Positions 10,715 through 23,190 of a stretch of DNA of 64,000 bases are shown here, piece after piece. A model generated the notes under the pieces. That model was not told the DNA's origin and ran no database searches. It saw only the letters and a list, made by a program, of their open reading frames with translations. The DNA lies in the NCBI GenBank assembly GCA_037957365.1, contig JARHVA010003634.1:391001-455000 (forward strand). The letters run 5' to 3'. The position numbers were made by a program, and so were the translations under genes. This DNA is from Torreya grandis (Eukaryota; Streptophyta; Pinopsida; Cupressales; Taxaceae). Position 1 is the first letter of the stretch; every line of letters starts with the position of its first letter.

Positions 10715-11130
10715 AAAGAATAAATATGCTTAACATCTCCTTAAGTCTTATATGAACCTAATTGTGAAATCCCTTGGTGATAATATCAATAAAATTATCT
10801 TAAATTATCATATGCTAAATGATAATGTGTTTATTATTGAATAAATATCTTAAAAAATTATGATCGAATTCAATATGTTTGGTTACAGCATGGAAAATTA
10901 GATTTTTCAAGAATTGTATTACCCCATTGTTATCACAAAAAATATTTTTTGGCTAAATATGAACCTCTTTAAAGTTAGTGAAGATTATTTTCATCCATAA
11001 TCATCATGTGAAAACCAATATAAGGCTTGTATATTCAGATTTAGTATATGTTAATGTATTTGTAACCTATTTATTATGTGAAGCAATAACCTAAAGTTGA
11101 ATTGTTGTCATCAAGAAATCCTCCCCAATC
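10715..11130 (-). pseudogene. C1 RNase H domain, decayed
   Basis: The minus-strand reading gives LGRISWQQF-like and DDNNSTLGYCFT-like residues near 11130. Further on come CDNNGVIQFLKNLIF-like and HAVTKHIEFDHNFLRYLFNN, then DNFIDIITKGFHN near 10750. TKHIEFDHNF and DIITKG are hallmark positions of the copia RNase H C-terminus. Frameshifts and stops are frequent. Confidence 0.8.
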
Positions 11131-11149
11131 CAAATTTATGTGTAAAATT

Positions 11150-12085
11150 ATAAAAAATTAACTTGATGGTATGAAATTAATATCATTACTATAAGTTCCC
11201 CTTAGATAACTAAAAATTTTCTTCATTACTTGCAAATACTTGAGTGATGGTTAACGCATAAATATAGAAACTAGTGAATACCCATTACTAATATCATGTT
11301 TTATCGTAATGATATACATTAAAATTCCAAAAATTATTATAGAATTGTTTTCATTAGCTTAATTAATTACATTTTCTCTTAAGCTTTTCTCCATTTGGAA
11401 TTGGAGTGTTTGTGGACTTCAAATCTCAAAAATTATACTTATTTAACATGTTTTTGGCACAAATGGCTTGAAAAGTGAATACTTCCTCTTATTTTGATGT
11501 AATTATATGAAAATAAAGTAGTTCATAAGTCCTATATCAGTCATCGCAAACTATTATCTCATAAATTCCTTGAATTTATTCAACATTTGCATATAGCTAC
11601 ATGGAAAGACCAATCCATGTACATAGAGTAAGACATATAACATATTGGAACCCTATACTTATATGTAAAAATTTGGTTCATTTTAAAATTTTACAAATAC
11701 TTGATCCAATAAAAATATATTAATTCTTGAGTAACAGCCTCTTGGAGATATATTTAACTCATAAATAACTTTATTCAACTCATACACCTAAACCAAATTA
11801 CCCTTTAACTCAAAAAATTGTGATCACCCCATATATACTTCTTAAATAACTATATTTGTGCACTTTTGAAATCCATTTGGTGGATTTTCCATCCTTTATA
11901 AGAAGATACAACAATAATTATTCTTACAGTGTCTTGTTAGGACATAGGTGCAGAGATTTCCTCATAGTCAGCCCCATATATATGTGTAAATCATTTTATA
12001 ACTAGTATAGCTTTTAGCTTGTCAACTATGCTATCACTTTTAACCTTGGTGTTGTAGACCCACTTTTTATGAATTAAATATTTAT
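11150..12085 (-). pseudogene. C1 reverse transcriptase domain, decayed
   Basis: It begins near 12080 with KWVYNTKVKSDSIVDKLKAI, then GADYEEISAPMS, QDTVRIIIVVSSYKGWKI and QMDFKSA-like residues. These are the N-terminal blocks of copia RT. Later residues are scattered over frames. It is not translatable. Confidence 0.8.
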
Positions 12086-12469
12086 TAAAATGATATTAAA
12101 CTAAATTTTACGTATAATTACTCTCAATTTAATCCATTTGTAATTTCATAGATTCAACCCATTCTTTACTTTTGTTAGATTCTACATAGCTTCTATGTTC
12201 ACTAGTCAGAAAAGATAACACAAACATAGTATTTTTATCATAATCATAATAAAATAAATTACTTATTAATGTTTTAATTTTTTTATTTTCCTATAATACT
12301 CATAATATAACATCTAATTTTATGGTTTATGATTCAATAAGCATTTGTTCTTTCTTGATGTTGATGTATATGTATGACAAGTCTCTTGCATAGATCTATT
12401 ATTATTTCATATTAAACTAGAAACATGTGTACGGATTTATAAACCCTAAAAATCACATTTAAAAGGATT

Positions 12470-12645
12470 CATCCCTTCACTTATAAACTCTTTGCTCACA
12501 TGATCAAAATCAGCATACACTTAATTTTCAAAAAAATTACAACCCTTAGAAACAATTATGGATTTACTAACAAGATTATAAAATTTGAATGCTTTGATTT
12601 TATCATTATAACCTATGAAATTTAGATAGATATGAAGATAAACAT
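12470..12645 (-). pseudogene. C1 integrase C-terminal/connection remnant
   Basis: The minus-strand reading has FIGYNDKIKAFKFYNL followed by VSKSIIVSKGCNFFEN, which matches the copia post-integrase block (GY-x-KAY-x-LYN, then the VIVSRDV-like strand). The rest of the integrase between 12645 and 13080 is not recognisable. Confidence 0.6.
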
Positions 12646-13079
12646 ACTTCATCTCACCCTTACCATTATATATTTTTATTTTCACTCTCATCTTTTATTA
12701 AAATTGGATGAATTTTTCATCACCTAATTGCGCTTCGATTTTGAAGGAATCATCTAACTTATTGAAATCATGTTTGTGACTTGTCCCTGATTTGAGCAAC
12801 CTAAATCAAAATGTTTTTTTTAATTTAATTACTCTCAAAAAACACGTGAGAAAATAATTTAATTACTCTTGAACATCACTTTTATCATATTGAAAATTTT
12901 TCTTTTCATATATTTAATTATCTTGATTCTTATTTGCTAGTATCCTATTTTTTTAATCATATAAAATAGTTTTTTGAAATAATAAAAAGAAAATTATTTA
13001 TTGGTATCTCCTGTAAATTCAAATTCATATTTTCACTCTAAATTTTAGTTTTGTAATTTCCATTTATTATATTTTGTAT

Positions 13080-13770
13080 TTTTCTCTTTAGTATTTGAAA
13101 TCATTGCCTCAGTTTCAAGTGTATGTTCTCAAACATGTTCTAGATATTTTACAATTAGTCTTATGTTGTCTTCATGAGATAAAAGATAACTCATTAACTC
13201 ATCAACACTAATAATTTTCATATGTTTACACTCTTTAAGTGTAATAAAAAAATTCATCCATCTTTGTCTTAAAGATATCAAAAATAAATCTACTATCTTG
13301 TATAGTTTATTCACAAATATTTATTCTATGAACTAAATTATTTACCCTTATGCAATAATATCCCACTCTTTAAGAATTTAACATCCTAGAATTTGAAAAA
13401 ATTATTTTAAGGGTTTGTATTTTCACTTATATTATCTTAATGTATTCTTGATATGAAGTTTCTAATTTATTACATGCATTATGAGCATTCTTACATCCTA
13501 AAAAACTTGGAGAAATGTTTACGTCTATGTCACTTTAAATATAGAATAAAATTTGTGCATATTCCTTTTATTTGTCATTTTTCGATATAAAATCAAGATA
13601 TGAAAATATTTAAGTCGTGGGTACCCATGTATATCATTATCCCAACATCTTTTCTGCATAATAATTATCTTCAATTGATATCTCCAATATTCAAGGTTGT
13701 CGCATTTAAAAACAAAAATATTCAAGAAAGTAAAATTTGTGAAAGCCATTATTTTTTCTGACAATAGATT
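13080..13770 (-). pseudogene. C1 gag (UBN2-like), decayed
   Basis: The N-terminal open piece (13764 down to 13525) starts MSEKIMAFTNFTFLNIFVFK and continues with CDNLEYWRYQLKIIIMQKRC, like the copia gag start where an NYxxW pattern is typical. A second piece (13314 to 13129) ends with ISVDELMSYLLSHEDNIRL, typical of the DEL-x-S-L-x-x-HE block. The two are separated by stops. Confidence 0.7.
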
Positions 13771-13877
13771 GATATTAGTCTGAACCTTAATTAAATGTGG
13801 ATTTTATAAAACCAAGTTTTTGAATGTATGGAAGGGTGAAAATCAGTTTTGAATAATATGGAATTGAAGCTATGGAT

Positions 13878-14601
13878 CAACCAATCTTTCTTAGAATCAC
13901 TAGTTATTAAAATAGTTGTATTTTAAGTGAGATTCTCAACCAAAAACTATATTTAATAACTTTAATCTTGAATAGATATGTGTGATGGTATCAAATATTG
14001 TATACTTGTAAAAGAGTAAAATATTAAACATGTAAAAGTATTTTATAATTTGAATTAAGTCACCAAAATGCCTTTGTGTAAAATTCTTATTAATAAAGAA
14101 ATGTAAAATAAACTTATTATAAGGTAAATTACATTGCAAGTTAAGTCAAAAAGTGAATAAATAAATAAATTTAATTAACCTCTAATAGAATTAAAAACAT
14201 ACTAACTATGACAAGTTTAACTTACTGATAATATATGGATATCATGCAATAAATTTTTTCATCAGTTAAGTAAACATGCATACTCACATGCACACTAGAC
14301 AAGTAAATTTATAAATGAAAAATATAAATATAAATATATAAGTTTAACTAAAATAAATTTATAATTCAATTAATTAAAAATTCATTTAGTTATAGTGAAC
14401 TGGACTCTAATTGACACTTCTATCTTATTTTTACAAAATTTCTAGAAAGTATCCAAAATTGTCTGAACAACTAATTTATGACATAAATTGATTTAATAAC
14501 ATTCCTAAATGCCTAAAAAACCAAATAAAATAAATATAAGATATGAAAAAAGTTTAAAAATTGGCTCCATGCTCAATATCCTCAACACAACACCCTCAAC
14601 A
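13878..14601 (-). repeat. Right LTR of copia element C1 (5' LTR)
   Basis: It is homologous to 1-735. Its right edge ends CACCCTCAACA, which on the minus strand gives TGTTGAGGGTG, a plausible LTR start. The primer site between it and gag was not confidently found. Confidence 0.6.
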
Positions 14602-16469
14602 AGTAGTTATAAGTTGTAGATGATTTTTAAGCACAATGACACCAAGTTTTAATGATATTAGAATTGAGACTTTCTCAACTCTTAAATTGACCCTTATTCT
14701 GAAAACCTTTGTATATCTTTCATTTTTTATTCTGGTTTTCTCAGGCCCTTCCCAAAAATTTAATTATTTTATGAGAACATGTTTTCTTTCCATACATGGT
14801 CCATTTCCCTATCAAGACAAAATGAAATATGGAATTAGCTATCTCTCTAAACTTATACATAAAATACATATGTTTAATAAAATCTCATTGAATGTGACAT
14901 AAACATTATGCATGAATAATTTTTTTAAAATACCAATGATATTTCATACATGAAGGTAATGACCTAAATAATGTTGAATGGGGCTCAAAATTGGATGGAT
15001 ATAATCTACCTAGAGCATGTTTGGTTTCCATTTATATGTTATTTTCTAAGTCTATATTTATTTTTCCTTTTTGAACTTTTGGAGACTTTATTATCAGCCA
15101 TATATGTAATAATTTTAAAACCTTATTTGAAGTATTTTATGAAATGAGTTTTTGACTTTGGCTAGATTCTTTCAGCTAAGTTAATTAATTATTATAACTA
15201 AAAACAAACTAAACATCAAACACTAAAGTGATTTGAATATTATTCAATTCTAAGACCTATCCAATTACACATAGAACTTATTCTATAATTGAACAATTAG
15301 TTAGATAAACTTGGATGTAAAATATCACACACTTTATCTTTTAATAAAACAAATCTTTTTCATCAACATCAATCATTCCATCATACTTCATGTTCAGGGC
15401 CTTGATATTATCTCCCCTACATTCATGGACTGATTTCATGTAGTCATTGGCACTATCAATGGTGACCAACATTTTTCTAGTTTCAAACTCTCCCACCTAT
15501 GTGCCAAAATTATGTAATGTAACTCTTCATTTTCCATGTTTGATTTCTCCATGACCTTATTCATCTCAGTTATTACATGTTTCGAGGTCTCAATTTTTTC
15601 TTTGAGTTTGGAAGAAGGTTAGAGTGATTTTTTTTTTAATGTGAGAAATAAACATTTTTTAATACATCCAATGATATCCTAAAACCCACAATCTTTAACT
15701 TATACATATTTCCCTTGCATCTTATACTTGACAAAGTATTTTCCACATCTTCCATGTTTTCACTAGTTGTCTAAATATAATTCCATTAATAGGGAACCCT
15801 ACAACAATACACATATACATGAATTATGATATGCTAAACAATCATAAAATTATTGTAATATATTTAATATCATTGGGCTAGGTAATGATAACATGCTATG
15901 AACATGCACTACATCTACTTCAGAAGGAAAAATGTTTAGTGTTAGAAGCACTATTTTAAGTGAGGAGAGATTATCTACAATAAAATGCATACCAGACTAA
16001 GAATAGATTTTTATATTAATATTATAGTATATTATATGATAAATTATATGAATTTAAAGAAGTATTTAAATTTTATGAGGACTTTACTTTGAGAATCAAT
16101 CTATTCACAAGTTTTGATCGCATTCACATACATTGCATTAGGAAAATGTAACATTGATTTTCACAATTTGATATATTTTTATAAAATATGGAAAGAATTA
16201 TGGCATGAATTAAGCCATATATATTTCATGTTCTTTGAATAACTATTTTAAAGTGAGAAACCAATATGCAATGTGAGAGAATGCACTTCATCAAAGGAAA
16301 ACATAAAGCTAATATCTTTAAAAGGTGAAAAAAAATGATGTTACCTTGTTCTAATAAGAACAACCAAGTGAATAAAAATTAATAACAATGCGAAAAACAA
16401 AAATTAAAGAACCAAATGGAAAATTAATAAAAAAATCTATTATCATATTTATGTTTCCATATTTCTGTA
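14602..16469. other. A/T-rich stretch without recognised gene
   Basis: There is no clear retroelement domain here. An open frame at 14636-14902 is compositionally unremarkable and I do not accept it as a gene. One coding-like minus-strand fragment lies at 15360-15618 and is listed separately. Confidence 0.5.
15360..15618 (-). pseudogene. Unidentified coding-like fragment
   Basis: On the minus strand, about 57 codons without a stop read SSKLKEKIETSKHVITEMNK, then VMEKSNMENEELHYIILAHR. A neighbouring frame continues with MLVTIDSANDYMKSVHECRG and DNIKALNMKYDGMIDVDEKD. The charged, Leu/Met-spaced composition suggests a coiled coil and is unlike the A/T-rich surroundings. I do not recognise the family. 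A stop directly upstream and the frame change show it is broken. It could be another transposon or captured-gene remnant. Confidence 0.3.
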
Positions 16470-17850
16470 GACAAATAAATATGGTCACATATACTTAAAA
16501 TGATAACTATTGACACATTCTCAACCACATGACTTAGGTAAAAATACATGAATATTATCCACAATTCCTATAATTTATTTGCCTATATGTGTTATATACC
16601 CTTTGATTATTGTTATTATTATACAAAATATTTCAATGCCAAATGCTCAATTTGTTTAAAATACCCTTCAAAATATCTCAAAAAAATGAAAAGTTCCATT
16701 GATACTTATAGATGGGTCCACGCTAGGTGTAAAAATGAAAAGTGTGCTCCAATCCACTTATAATGACTACATCCCACACCAAATAACAATGAGTTTATGA
16801 AATTCAAAACATACTTTTATGTCTTCTTTTATGTTTCACATGTTTTGTTAAAGGTAATTGTGAAAATATTTGATAATAAATATATGTCAATAATCACTCA
16901 TTATACCCACTTACTATTCACTTGATTCAATCATATAATATTCTACACATTTAGGGAATATACCCTAATGTTCCTAAATTTAGAATAATTCACAATCATT
17001 AACCATAAGCCAAGTTAATACCATTATAAATCAATTCAAGAGGTATCATTTTTAAGTATTCAATACATATCATAGTTGCATACATATAATCAAAGGATAA
17101 AAATTACACATTAACCCTAGGTGGGAAAACTACATGAGATTGATTTTCTTCCTTGGAGTATTATATACATAGGCAATGACCAATCATCAATGGGGTGATT
17201 GACGTCAGCTTAACTCATTACACTAATGTAATTTTTTTAGATTTTCATGATAGAAAAGTGACCAAAGTGTTTTAAATGAAAGTGAAGATAAACAATGATT
17301 TAAATTTTTCCAACCCCTAGTTTTTAAATACAATATTCCTTATCATCCATAAGTGAAGTCTGTAGTTAATGAACTTAGGTGAACTATGTCATTTTCCACA
17401 TATAACACTCGTATAAATATATATATTTTATTTTTTCCCCTGATTTGTCACATATATAATTCTCCTCTGTATCTTATTATGTCAATAGTTTATCACAATC
17501 AAGTGAGACAATTCTGTCATCAATAAACTAGAATGCACTATGATGGTGTCAACATAAAATAGAAACATTTAGATTATGTATCTAATTCTTTTCCTAATAT
17601 TGAGCTTGTATAATCATATCTTATTTTTACTTTCACTCCCATTAATTAATAATAGTCAAATTAAATTAGTGTGAAAGATAAGTATGTATCTTCTTAATAG
17701 TTTTCAAAAATAGCAATTTTTTATATTTGAAATTTTTCTAAAAAAATAGAAGACTTAAATATTGTACACCTTTAACATTCTAATATTTATACTTTTAAAC
17801 CTATATAATCATGTAAAATTTTATTTTTATTTTTTAAATATGGTAGAATA
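16470..17850 (+). repeat. Dispersed repeat A, copy 1 (LTR-like)
   Basis: It aligns in the same orientation with 60465-61880. Shared blocks include ATGACTTAGGTAAAAATACA (ATGTGACTTATGCAAAAATA there), CATCCCACACCAAATAAC, AATCACTCATTATA, and CCTATATAATCAT near the end. It probably represents the LTR of the third gypsy family, because a gag remnant follows at 18650. That assignment is inferred. Confidence 0.6.
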
Positions 17851-18649
17851 TATTTTTGAATCCAAGATATTATCTTCAATCTGTTGCTTTTTAATTTCAC
17901 TTTTCCATTTTATTTTTTTCTTTATTTTATTAGAAATTATGTTGTGTAAATTTTCAGACTCGTATGAGTTGTCATATAGGAAAAGTGGTCATTAGTTTTA
18001 CTTGATTCATGGTGTAAGGAATACTTACCCAATACTCAATCCACTACACATTACTAATCATGAATTTTAGTTTAAATACACCTCATGGTATATTGAAAAT
18101 GGTTAGTTTATTTATTTTCAGCCATTGGAGCATGTGATCATTTATTTTGTAGTGCACTTTTAAAATTTTACCCTCAATAATTTACTCTCAACATACCCCA
18201 TAAGACATAATACTGTAACTATGGAAATGGTATATTCTTTCTTAGTGTGTTTACTATTTACAACTAGGATCAGTATATATAATATCCTACAAAATAACCA
18301 ACCTTTTACTACTTTCACTCATATTTATACTTCTTATTTTACACCCTTTTCATTATCCATTTCATTAGCTTAATCGATTATTTACTAGCATTAATTTGGG
18401 TTCTTTTTATATTCACTTTATCTTGGTTTATCAAATATAAAATAGATTATCAATATGAAACCCCTAATGATATTTATCCTTTGGATTTATTCTTCTATGA
18501 TAATGCTTTATTTTGGGCTTAAAAACTTGATATATATAAGCCTAAAATAAGTAATTAGAAATATCAAACAAAAATAAACCATACTTCTAAGTTACAAACA
18601 TAATTAAGGAATCCATTAGTAAAATAGAACATAAATTTGGAACAAGAAC
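17851..18649. other. A/T-rich stretch, nothing recognised
   Basis: There are only short spurious frames. It may contain the LTR end and primer site of the third gypsy family, but I could not define either. Confidence 0.4.
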
Positions 18650-19460
18650 AATCATACACTTAGATTGTAATAAGGCCTTCTCCACATCCTATTCACAAAG
18701 TAATTATGGTTATTAAGATTGAGATTGATATTTAAAAAAAACAAGATGAAGTTAATGATGAAAAATTCACTGACTATCTTTATCTCAACCTACATAAAGT
18801 TGATACTTTCTATATATTTCAAGAGATGACAAATAGAAGTTAGGTTCAGCTACATAAGATGCCCTAGTTACTACTATCTATTATATGAATACAATTAAAT
18901 ATGTACCAAGATTATTACGTATGGAGGCATAATTTTATTTACCACATATTAACATGCCTATTCATACAATGTAATCATAACACCACCCTTTATTGCCACA
19001 TAATGTCTACTTCTAACTTCTCTTAATGTACCTCTTTTGGGAAAATTTTTCTAACTTTGCATACTATAATATTTCAATTATAATAAGGTGTATCAAAATA
19101 TACTAATTCAATAGACTCTCATAATTTTATTCACTATCTTTAAACACATGAAATAGGCCCTTAACCACTATAAACAAGTTTTTTAGAACCTAAGCTACCA
19201 CATGATGAGGGTAAACATGATCATGAACATCATCTTTGTTCATTCCATGCTATATATCTGGACTATGCTTACAATGACAAATCACTTACCAATATTTTAA
19301 TAGTAAGTCTCAAATACTATGCCCTTCGATGGTTCTATGGTCTCCCATTTTTATAACATTTCACAATAAATAATGGTGAATAGTTATTTTATGCACAAAT
19401 TTCAAAACTAAAACAAGGTTCAACTGATAAAAATAGTGAATATTAATTATGATACAAGAT
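18650..19460 (+). pseudogene. Gag remnant of the third gypsy family (G3)
   Basis: The plus-strand reading near 19160-19340 gives EPKLPHDEGKHDHEHHLCSF then HAIYLDYAYNDKSL, and SLKYYALRWFYGLPF with INNGE and LFYAQISKLKQGS. This is the core of Ty3/gypsy gag: a D/G start, then an AL-x-WF-x-x-LP helix, then F-x-x-QF. Upstream codons are scrambled by stops. Homologous but distinct gag pieces lie at 50923-52680 and 56400-56640. Confidence 0.65.
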
Positions 19461-19559
19461 TATGCTAGTGTATACGCACAAATTTGATCAATAAATGCTT
19501 GACAATGTTATCCTTGATAACCTTATCTTAATTAGTATTTTCATTGTGTCACTAATCGA

Positions 19560-20190
19560 ATCATTGCAGGATCCTTCATTATCTTAAAAATTCTAAGAAA
19601 ATAACATGAAAACATCCTTATTTCATCCCTATTATACTCACAAATCATCCATAACAAGTTTCAAAATTTTATGACATTCTAAGATAAGACCACAATGCGG
19701 CCCTATCCCCTTATGTGCTGTTGTCCCCTTACTTTGAAAGGACACTTTATTAAAAATAGATATGTTTAATAATGGGTATCCCAAGACCCACACTATTCAT
19801 AATCTTGGATAATTTAAATACTTTATATATTCTTCTATAAAAGGATGTCAAATACACTTAATTGATTACCTAGCAATCACTACCAGTCTACTTTTAAAAT
19901 TATTCTACATTTAGTAAAATAGCACTATTATTTTCAAGTTCAATTTTGTTGATTTTGTATAGTCATCAGCTATTTTTAACATTATTTTATTTCAATTCTA
20001 GGGAATATGTTATCACTCAATCTAATAAATCTTCTAGTTTCATTCATCATAGAGGTCTCACATTCCCCAATAGGGATAACTAAATCAACCCAAGGCCCTT
20101 TAGAATATCCCATAGGCACACCTAACTTCTCATTTGATTTTACTAAGGCCCTTCATTGAATTCCATCAAATATATCCAAATCCCATAAGT
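19560..20190 (+). repeat. Dispersed repeat B, copy 1
   Basis: It aligns with about 55310-55870. Shared blocks are AATAACATGAAA, TTCATCCCTATTAT, TTGTCC then CTTAC, ATTACCTAG, TTCTACATTTAGTAAAA and ATTTTCAAGTTCAATT. The left part (19460-19560) is only weakly similar. It is cut on the right by G2 at 20196. Probably LTR sequence. Confidence 0.6.
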
Positions 20191-21442
20191 CCTATTGTTA
20201 GTGCCCAAAATTAAAATCAATAATTTTACCCTTATTGAAATATTAATGCTTGAATTGTCTAGTTACTGTTTCATGTTTGTAAGTGTTCTCCCAAAGTCAA
20301 GAGGTCCTATTTTCACCCTAAGTCACAAAAATTCAATTCTACAGTCATTTAAAAACCTTGATCTCATGTTTATGTTGTAAAAATCCCTATGAAGTCTTGG
20401 TTTCTACTAACATTTACTATTTTTGTGTTTTCAAAGGCTTATAAGGTGTAAAATAATAAAGAATGAGAAATGGAAAATATCTTAGTGGGAGAAACAATTT
20501 CTATTTACAAATTACAAAAATGTTGTCCTTAGTTTTCATGGAATTTTAATGTGTCCAATGTAAATAAATAAAGTAAAGTCTCAGCCCCATGCCATCAAAG
20601 ACATGGTCTGCCATGTGGGAAAGGTCAAACAACAAAATAATAATAAAACAAGGTAAGGTTTTAAAAATGGAATCGATGTGAAGGTATCCATGTGGCAACA
20701 ACAAAGGTGAAACATTAAGGTCTTGACTCATGCCTTTAAGAAACCATCCTACATGGAGGCATATACCTATGTGGAAATAAAGGAAACATCAAACCCTATG
20801 CAATGTTACTCTTTCCATGTGGATAGAGAAAATAAAACCAAGTCAAAAGATATTAATGCATTGGTCAATGTGAAACCTAGTGCACATTTTGGGGTTGAAT
20901 ACAAAGCTAATCAATTACAAAATATGTTTAAAAGTTCCACAAGAAGATTGGGGGGTAAAATGTAGATTTCATTTGGAGAGGTAAAAGTCTATGGGGATTT
21001 ATATAGGAATACAAATGACCAAATATAATTTTATAAATTGTAAATTGCAAATTATTTATCATTCTCTGAAACCAACAACATAAAGGCATAACAGAATGAC
21101 AAAGAAATGGAGCCTAGAAGTAATTTTAAAAATTACTAAATTATAAGTTGCTTCTAGAGTTTTGAATCTCATATAAGGAAGGAGGATGGTGTAATGTTGA
21201 GGGTTGACCATAGTTTGAATAGACAATTAAGCAAAAGGTAGTGTATGGCACAAAACTAGAGTTGGGTTGCAACTTAGTAATTTTCTAAGTCAAATTGCCC
21301 ATGAACCACTAAATGTGAATGGAAAGTTTAAAATTCTAAAAAATTGAGAAGTGTGCCTTTTGTAGGACAAGGGAGAGAAAGTACTTGGTGAAAGAGGTGG
21401 TCGAGAGGTTAAGGAAGCCCAAATAAAAAATTATGTGGAAAT

Positions 21443-22260
21443 GAATAACTAATGGCTTCCTAGTCATGGGCAACACACTTGTATCATTTTTGATAAACTT
21501 GGACCAAGCCTATGACATTCTATGGAAAAATAACTTTTACCCATATCCCATTGGTCTTGTTTGAGATATTGGAATATAATTTATGGAGTCGATAACATAT
21601 ATGCATGATACATGATTTGAGACTTATCCATACAGATTTAAATCCTAAAAATACACTTTTAGTTTTATTAGACTTTTTCAAGGTTCCTAATTATAAGGAC
21701 ACAAAGAGATTAATAGAATATAATTTTATGTCACTATTGAAGTCAAGTGTAATAAAGTTAATTGATTTTGGAATAACTATATTTGAGGATCAAGATCACA
21801 TTTTAGTGATGTCAACCAGGCACTATCGTGCCCTTGAGGTTATTCTATTTCTTGGATGGAGTTATCTTTACGATAAATGGAGTGTGGGATGCATACCTAT
21901 AGAGCTTTACATGAGAGAGACCTTGTTTCAAACCCATGAAACATTATAAAATCTTTCCACAATGGAATGGGTCTTGGGAAAATTGCCTAGATTGATGATA
22001 AAGAAGGTAGATGGTAGATTGGGTAAATATTTTAGACATAGAACATGATTGTACTGGCCAAAAGGGACATCTTTAAGGGAGAGAATCTGAGCAGTGAGGA
22101 AGTTGTTAAAACTTAAGAATTTGATCAAGAAACATGTTGATTAGTCAAATAGTGCCCTTATTGACTTGTTACAAATACTTCCCAATTTTGAACCTTTAGA
22201 GAGGATGATAGGTCAAGAAGATTTGAGGTATCCATTTTCAAATTCAAAAAAAATTCTGCT
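21443..22260 (+). pseudogene. Captured LAMMER (AFC-type) protein kinase domain, copy 1
   Basis: The plus-strand reading gives HTCIIFDKLGPSL, KNNFYPYPIGLV, then an open piece (21605-21949): HDLRLIHTDLNPKNTLLV, KLIDFGITIFEDQ, STRHYRALEVILFLGWSY and WSVGCIPIELYMRETLFQTH. Next come MEWVLGKLPR and KKVDGRLGKYF, ending with LERMIGQEDLRYPFSNSKK-like residues. These follow plant AFC kinases from subdomain V to XI: hinge, HxD loop, DFG, the STRHYRAPE activation segment and the LAMMER block. AFC kinases phosphorylate SR splicing factors in the nucleus. Asp of HTD and DFG survive; Lys and Glu of the catalytic loop are changed to Asn and Lys. The N-lobe is missing or unrecognised, and stops occur. No introns are seen, so a spliced mRNA was the likely source. 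It is not functional. Confidence 0.85.
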
Positions 22261-22319
22261 ATTAAATAAAATGTTGCACACATCCTATAGTGAATCAGTA
22301 TAATGAGATCAATTATTAG

Positions 22320-23190
22320 GTTTTTTGTTCAGATGTTTGATACTCATGAGTATTTGTATTTTACATACTTGGGGTTGTGGAATAATAGAACAAGTAAAAG
22401 TGATCTTTTATATAAGTTGGACATGCATGACCTCTAATCTCCCTTAGAATTTCCACATCTTATGAATCCATTTGCTCCGTGTGTCTCTAATAATCCTTGC
22501 ATGGTATAATGGATTATCTAAGGTTATTTCACCTTTAGATAATCATTGATTTTACATGGGAGAGATTTTATAGATAGAGTGAAAATACAAGGAAGTAAAG
22601 CTATTCTAGGATCTTGGATTGGAATTCCACTAAGATTTCCTAAATTGTCGATAGCAATCTTTGAAAAGTAGGTGAGGAGGTATTGACTAGGTGGGTACTA
22701 TTTGGATATCCATAATTTAGTATGAAACTTGGGTAAAGGAGGTTGCCAAGAAGTGCATGAAAAAATAAAGGGATAGACAAAAGAGGATGTCCTTGTAGTT
22801 ATTTGAAAAATGTCTTCTTTGACATTGAGGAATTGCATAAAAAATGTGAAATGTCTCCAAGGGATATAATGTACTGCCATGACACTCACTATTAAAAATT
22901 GATTTAAAAATATGGTGGATCTCTTAGCACTATGAATTAGCTTCAAGTCTTGCCCTGGAAATGGTTGTTGAGATTTGTCTTGAAAATATGGTAGAGAAGC
23001 GTGAATTACCTAGTGATATCTAATACCAAAATAAATGGATCAATGCTAGAACCACAATAGAAGAGGCTTGTGAAACTTTTTAAATGCTCCAAAAAGATAC
23101 CTAATATCATGTAATTAATGCCTAAATGTAAGAGAGACTCTAACAGTTTGAAGACTATATGTTAGGTCATCATATTTGCTTATCCTATTT
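22320..23190 (+). pseudogene. Unidentified coding-like region after the kinase, LTR copy A
   Basis: Frame-conserved remnants include MFDTHEYLYFTYLGLWNN, SPLEFPHLMNPFAPCV and, further on, NKWINARTTIEEACETF and QFEDYMLGHH. The equivalent region in the 3' LTR (46581-46778) is still open for 65 codons. Several stops sit where a C-to-T change would turn Gln codons (CAA) into TAA. This is not part of any AFC kinase I know. It may be a second captured gene or an element-specific ORF. No family is recognised. Confidence 0.45.

Larger units (their letters stand above)
10710..13870 (-). mobile_element. Internal region of Ty1/copia element C1 (decayed)
   Basis: Read on the minus strand from 13770 down to 10710, the order is gag, integrase remnant, RT, RNase H, which is the copia order. 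All parts are broken. Flanking LTR-like copies lie at 1-735 and 13878-14601. G1 inserted near the 3' end of this element and now separates its left LTR from the rest. Confidence 0.75.

Noticed and set aside
14636..14902. 88-codon open frame as a host gene
   Set aside because: It has A/T-rich composition, no recognised motif, no conserved copy and no neighbouring exon-like sequence.
17762..17995. 77-codon hydrophobic frame as a membrane protein
   Set aside because: Phe/Ile/Leu richness follows from T-rich DNA; the part inside repeat A is not conserved in copy 2.
21605..21949. Functional protein kinase gene
   Set aside because: Only subdomains VIb-X are open; the ATP-binding N-lobe is absent, catalytic-loop residues are changed and stops follow. 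All three copies are pseudogenes within LTRs.
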